Shown here: positions 42,300 to 64,000 of the stretch, in pieces
How the letters are laid out: each line of letters opens with the position of its first letter
How positions within the stretch are numbered: position 1 is the first letter of the stretch
NCBI RefSeq assembly: GCF_900324485.2
Contig: NC_046651.1
Coordinates: 7,656,605 to 7,720,604 of the forward strand
Direction of reading: 5' to 3'
Source: Mastacembelus armatus
Lineage: Eukaryota > Chordata > Actinopteri > Synbranchiformes > Mastacembelidae
Length of the DNA stretch: 64,000 bases
The notes under the pieces: generated by a model
What the model was told of the DNA's origin: nothing
Database searches by the model: none
Seen by the model: only the letters and a program-made list of their open reading frames with translations
Position numbers and translations under genes: made by a program

Positions 42300-43486
42300 G
42301 CCTCAGACCACTTTTCACTTTTGCACATTACTTTCTCAACATGGACATTTGACCGAGGACCCAGGACCAGATTGTTCCCATTATTTTAAGACTCCTTTGT
42401 TTTTACTCAAATGCAGCAGATTATAAACTTTATCTGAAAGTATTTTTGGCTTTGTTGTTCTCTCTACATGCTTTGTAACAGTTTTGGAAAATGGCTCACT
42501 TATTGTGTGTAAATGAATCATCAGTCATTTGGGTAATGGAGTAATTCTGTAGGTAATTTACAAGAAGAAGCAGCAGCAGCAGATATTTGCTGGGGTTAAA
42601 GCTTTTCAGATGTGGGGATTTGCTGCAAGGAATTTAAAGATGTTACTTTTAGAAATGTGAAGTGGCCTTATTATTTACTGATGCAACAATTTATATATTT
42701 CAGCCCTGTCACTTTAGGATCATAGCATTGAGTTGTCCTGTATACTATATGCTTACAACTAACAAATACATAGAATATACATATTTTGTGTACTTGGACA
42801 TCAGAAGAGCATTATCCTTGAGAAGTGTTTGCTCATAGTGGATGCAGCCAACTATGCAGAGCTGCCAGCTGTATCACATAACATGCCTATTGTTAATGGG
42901 ATTACGTTCAGTCTTGTACAGCAGCTGCCTGGTACTTGCAATAATGCCATGTGGGCACAGTTACATCCTTTCAGAAAGACTTTGCACCTTGAAAATACCT
43001 GAACATTCTCAAAACTGTATATCCCCAAACTGATTGGTAATTGCTAATCAATTTTCTAATGTGTTTGTACTTCAGGGTTTAATGTAACAAGATGATCACT
43101 AAAGGCCAGCCAATCAGTGGTGATGATATTGTTGTCAACAGGTGGGGCTTGGTTTGTCTTCTCATCCAAGCCCTGCCTCTGCTGTGTGGGTGTGGTGGGC
43201 TGTCTGGAATTACAGTGAGTTTACAGGTCACTAGGCAGGAGAATAAGAGATGCATCTCTCCACTTGATCATACAGATGATATAGATCCTTTATGTGACTG
43301 TGAGGAGGTGGGTGCACTCAAACGGGTTTCAAACAGGACAGGGTGAGCTGACAGGACCGTTCGTAACAGAAATAAAGAAGAAGCTTGGAGTGCTATGTAT
43401 GTTTAGTGGCTGCCGTTTCTATTATTCATGTGTTAAAGGTTCTCAGAGGAGAGGAGAAAAAGCAGGCACTGTTCTGTGAAGCAGCC
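42300..43486. other. rsl1d1 3' UTR and intergenic stretch; possible pirt 5' UTR exon
   Basis: AT-rich 3' flank with no clear AATAAA close to the rsl1d1 stop. A hydrophobic 84-codon frame at 43,092-43,346 ends at a good donor (GGTGAGCT near 43,342). A fair acceptor (TGTTAAAG) ends at 43,438. Splicing these would not join that frame to the pirt-like frame, so the segment is more likely 5' UTR than coding. Confidence 0.4.
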
Positions 43487-43804
43487 ATGGAAGTAATTGA
43501 AGAAACTTCGTTTCCAGATGACTCTGGAAGTCGGAGCTTGTGTCCGGACCATCACTTAGACACTGCAGTGGGCCCAGGCTGGGCCTACCTCCACAAGCCC
43601 ATTATAGTAATAGTGATGGGATCTCTGATGTCTGCCACAGGCGGAGTCCTTCACCTGCTCCAGTCGTCCAGGGAGTCCAAGGCGTCGCGCTCTGTAGCCT
43701 CAGCCTGCCTGTCCGTAGGGCTGATGTTTGTTGTGATGGGGCTGGTGTGGATCCCTGTACTGAAAGAGAAAAAGAGGCGGAAGGAGTACAGCTATGGGGC
43801 TTAA
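43487..43804 (+). CDS. pirt: PIRT-like two-pass membrane protein (phosphoinositide-interacting regulator of TRP)
   Basis: A 105-aa frame in a single exon with GCCATGG start context. YLHKPIIVIVMGSLMSATGG aligns with the human PIRT segment YRKPIVIMSVGGAILLFGV, and SVGLMFVVMGLVWIPVLKEKK with [21 protein letters not shown]. There are two membrane helices (about residues 38-58 and 70-92) followed by a short basic tail (KEKKRRKE, 93-100). In mammalian PIRT the tail binds PIP2 and the protein tunes TRPV1/TRPM8 in sensory neurons. This copy is shorter than human (137 aa) at both ends. An upstream in-frame ATG at 43,385 lies before an apparent acceptor and was not used. The neighbouring tmem238l-like gene repeats the human PIRT neighbourhood and supports the call. 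Confidence 0.8.
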   Translation: MEVIEETSFPDDSGSRSLCPDHHLDTAVGPGWAYLHKPIIVIVMGSLMSATGGVLHLLQSSRESKASRSVASACLSVGLMFVVMGLVWIPVLKEKKRRKEYSYGA

Positions 43805-44092
43805 AACAGAAGAATGTGAAAATGGAAACACCTTTTTTTCAGTGATGAAACATCAGGCATCCAATACAGTAACAAAGCCAATGTGGTTTTTGCTGATAAC
43901 TGCTTGTGTACATTGCACTTTGACCAGTATCACTAGCTGTGACACTGAGTGTTTGTGTATTTCTGTCAGTGAGGATCACGCTCTGGTCCTGCAGGTACAT
44001 CAGCTGCCAGCACCTGTTGCTTTTGACTTATTTCTACATCTGGACTGGGAAAAGACAGACATCTTCTGGTTTAGAGGCTCTGCACCACCATT

Positions 44093-44578
44093 ATGTCAAC
44101 ATCTATACAGATAGAGCCAGTCATGGAGAGGAGGTATGGAGGAGTTGGCCGCTGCAAGTGCTCATTCTGGTTTGCAGTGGCTCATGACATACTTGGTGTC
44201 TTCATCATGATGGTTGGGGTGTTTGGAGGACTCGTTATCCACGATTTGTTTATCTACGCTGGGGCCATTATCATCTTCCTCAGCCTGATCTGGTGGGTGT
44301 TCTGGTACTCTGGGAACATTGATATTCCACCGGAGGAGCTGGAGGACGACGTGGGCCTGATCAAGCTAAAGAACCGAGGACTCGGCCAGATTGTGAGGCG
44401 TGTGTCCAACCGCCTCTCCAGTGGGATCAGGAATTCTTTCAGAAAGGATGGCAGATCCACCAGAGGGGCCAATAACAATCCTTTAAACATTGGTACAGAT
44501 ATGTCTTTCTTCACAATCTGCGACAGCACCGTCACCACCTCATCCAAAGAACTCATGAGAGAGACATTCTCTTTATGA
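44093..44578 (+). CDS. tmem238l: TMEM238-family two-pass membrane protein (TMEM238L-like)
   Basis: A single-exon 161-aa frame. GRCKCSFWFAVAHDILGVF and AGAIIIFLSLIWWVFWYSGNI match the TMEM238 family (Cys-x-Cys before TM1, WW-x-x-WY-x-GNI after TM2). TM helices lie at about residues 24-46 and 50-72. The C-terminal half (about 85-161) is cytosolic-looking, basic and Ser/Thr-rich, and longer than in human TMEM238. An ATG at 44,123 (MERRYGG) is an equally good start and resembles the family's usual N-terminus. No function is established. It lies 288 bp after the pirt-like stop on the same strand. In human, TMEM238L is near PIRT on 17p, which supports the L paralogue. Confidence 0.78.
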   Translation: MSTSIQIEPVMERRYGGVGRCKCSFWFAVAHDILGVFIMMVGVFGGLVIHDLFIYAGAIIIFLSLIWWVFWYSGNIDIPPEELEDDVGLIKLKNRGLGQIVRRVSNRLSSGIRNSFRKDGRSTRGANNNPLNIGTDMSFFTICDSTVTTSSKELMRETFSL

Positions 44579-45358
44579 ACGAGTCCACTGCAGACTCTAA
44601 ATCACAAGAGACACTTGGATTTCTATAGTCCTTTGCTTCTCAGTATATTCTTTTTTAAAGGATTCTGTATTTGCAGTGCTAACATAAACTAGTAATGATT
44701 AGACAACAGTGAAGTCTAGATAAGATCCAAATGCTTTCTAGCTGATAAGAGGCAAACTTTGCACACAGCGTTGCTATACAGATCACAGCTTTCTCATCTG
44801 TCACTATTTTTTGTTATTTGTCATCTGTAGTTGATTCACAGACTTACGTGATGACTGTAAATAGAAAATTGAAAGGCGTAAGCTATTTGGTATGATGAGA
44901 CTGAAGCCTTTTTGGATGATCTGCGACTGGAATATTCAAAGTTGCCTTTTCTTTTTTTAAAGGAACAGCAGTGAAAACTAGAAAGTGCAGTGTGATTGCT
45001 GGGTAACATGGAAGTGATCACATATTTCTAGCTGTGAGCATATGGGAGTAAAAGACTGAGGAAAATGAAAAGAGGCAGAGCTTTGTAAGTGACCACATGG
45101 TTGTGCCACTGGTAACATGTTCAGCACCTTCATGGGACATCTGTTTACCAAGGGAGACTTCTTCAGCATGTATATTCTATGGTTACAAGCACTCTCTCAT
45201 AGACCACCATTCAAAGGAAATAATCAATACAATATTAATAACTAACTGTACTTGATATTACCAAGCTGAAACAATGCTATCATGTCCTACATATGCTCAG
45301 CATGTTACATGTTGCTAGACGTGCTAGTATGTGGGAGTTGTAGTTATTTGTAGTCATT

Positions 45359-45364
45359 AATAAA
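45359..45364 (+). terminator. tmem238l: Candidate poly(A) signal of tmem238l
   Basis: AATAAA with a TTGTTCATATTT element downstream, 780 nt after the stop. It is the first canonical signal after the gene. The 3' UTR 44,579-45,364 has no other feature. Confidence 0.5.
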
Positions 45365-46260
45365 GTTGTTCATATTTAGCCACGCCCACAAACGTTTGTT
45401 AACCAATAAGAGACTAAAGGTGGTTAAGATCCTGAATCAAAGATGTGGACATTAGGACTCGTCCAAATATGGTATGGGCCCTGACAGAAGACAGTTCTGA
45501 CCAATTCACAAAATGACTTCAAGGCCCCAATGTTTCTATTACACTTTAATCAACACATGGTGGTTTAGCTTCATTTAGCTCCTACTTTGTCATCTGTTGT
45601 ATTTCTTAACTGCTGTATCCTTTTCTGCTTCTTTACATTTGCAGCTGGATTTATTTATTGTGATATGGTCTTGTGAAATTGGAAACTTGTGTCCCGTCAG
45701 CCAAGTTCAGTTATCAGAAGACTGTTGTAGTTGGTTTGTTCTGTCCTCATGTCATGCAAATGGCCAAGAGGATCCTCTACCCTGAACAGCAAAGTTAATT
45801 CATAGGGTAATGTCATATCTCTGATGCTAATAGAAATACAGCAACTAGAGAATCTCACTAAATGAAATGTTAATTAATTGAAATCTGACAAAAACAAAAA
45901 GAACAATTCAAGATGATGAGCTGATAAAAGCAACTGAGTGTATGATATATTTTATAACATTGTCCTGGGCTAATAAAACAGTGTAGAAAGTCGACACCTT
46001 CAGTAGTTAGTGCATGACATGACATGACAGCTTGACAATAACAATCTCATCCCTATGCGTTTAATGTCAAATTAATGTCACAGGATAAACAGCACCACAT
46101 ATGTAACTTTCAGTTCTTCAGAACTTTAGACCAATGATATTTTCATTTTTTAGGTGAAATGGTTAAATGCCTAAATGTGTTCACACTGGTTTATCTTACA
46201 CTGAAACACACAGGAACATCCACATGCTCTATGCTACCTCTGTAGTTCTATGGCACTTTT
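45365..46260. other. Intergenic stretch between tmem238l and snx29
   Basis: AT-rich, no exon or recognisable repeat. A minus-strand ZNF143-like word (TGGGAGTTGTAGT at about 45,332) lies just to the left, inside the inferred tmem238l 3' UTR. Confidence 0.5.
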
Positions 46261-46733
46261 AAAAAAGACTACAACTCCCACTCAGGCACTCTGGTCATAT
46301 GACTGCCGTGTGTTTTGTCATGTGACCTTGACACGGCTCAGTCTCTACTCCGTTTTCGTTTTTAGCCGTGACTCAGGCTTCAAACTGAAAACACTTGGTT
46401 TTTCCACAGCTCTTTAGACAGGAGGCTTCATGGCTTTGACTTCATGCTCCGGTTTGTGCGGCCTCTAGTTTATCTGCATATCCGGCTTTGTGCAACTCTT
46501 ACATGTCCGAGTGTGGCAGAATCTCAGCCCCCGGCAGGCCTCTCTGTTCACCGAGGGAGCAGCAGCCCTCACGCCGCGGTTAGGTGTGTCCAGCTCGGCC
46601 ACAGTGGCGGCATGCGTCCGGCGCAACGCTGGTCCTCCGCTCTTTGTGGTTAAAAGCCCCGGAAAGGGATGAATTACATCGGCGGTGAACAGTTTAGTTT
46701 GGGTGTCACTGATACCGGAGTTGGGCTGACAAA
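46261..46733 (+). promoter_or_regulatory. snx29: snx29 promoter and 5' UTR
   Basis: Contains ACTACAACTCCCA (46,268-46,280), which resembles the ZNF143/STAF core. Two palindromic E-box words follow, GTCATATGAC (46,294-46,303) and GTCATGTGAC (46,317-46,326), the latter close to the lysosomal CLEAR/TFE motif. GC-rich leader sequence runs from about 46,440 to the ATG. No TATA box is seen. Confidence 0.5.

Positions 46734-64000
<17,267 letters not shown>

Overview
The window is vertebrate nuclear DNA, most likely from a percomorph-type ray-finned fish. The genes are intron-rich with GT-AG splice sites, their products match vertebrate proteins residue by residue, and the non-coding DNA carries long (CA)n tracts and interspersed repeats typical of teleosts. 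No annotation was available. Exons were built by hand from splice sites, codon phase and remembered vertebrate protein sequences.

Layout, left to right. 1-4,290: intergenic, with one abundant teleost repeat (about 3,424-4,022). 4,290-15,690: tmem184b (+), with two 5' UTR exons, seven constitutive coding exons and one probable 27-nt microexon. 15,690-22,010: maff (-), convergent with tmem184b, with a CRE palindrome in its promoter. 22,010-23,250: intergenic with a repeat. 23,252-24,558: tomm22 (+). 26,387-30,215: dmc1 (+), 13 coding exons. 30,525-38,821: gspt1/eRF3 (+), 14 coding exons. 39,321-42,299: rsl1d1 (+), 9 coding exons. 43,487-43,804: a pirt-like two-TM protein (+). 44,093-44,578: a tmem238/tmem238l-like two-TM protein (+). 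46,734 to the right edge: the first 13 coding exons of snx29 (+), which continues beyond the window.

The genes do not form one pathway. They are a conserved-synteny mosaic. From memory, human MAFF, TMEM184B, DMC1 and TOMM22 lie together on 22q13.1, RSL1D1, GSPT1 and SNX29 on 16p13.13, and PIRT with TMEM238L on 17p12-p13.1. Here the 22q-type block abuts the 16p-type block in the roughly 300 bp between dmc1 and gspt1, and the 17p-type pair sits between rsl1d1 and snx29. Several genes are compact housekeeping loci (tomm22, gspt1, rsl1d1). One is meiotic (dmc1) and one a stress-type bZIP factor (maff).

No novel system such as a defence island, toxin or viral element was found. The points most worth a second look are the tmem184b microexon with UGC motifs and a pyrimidine-rich flank, a (TG)n tract directly before a rsl1d1 acceptor, a GC-AG intron in rsl1d1, the synteny junctions, and a three-copy repeat family in snx29 introns.
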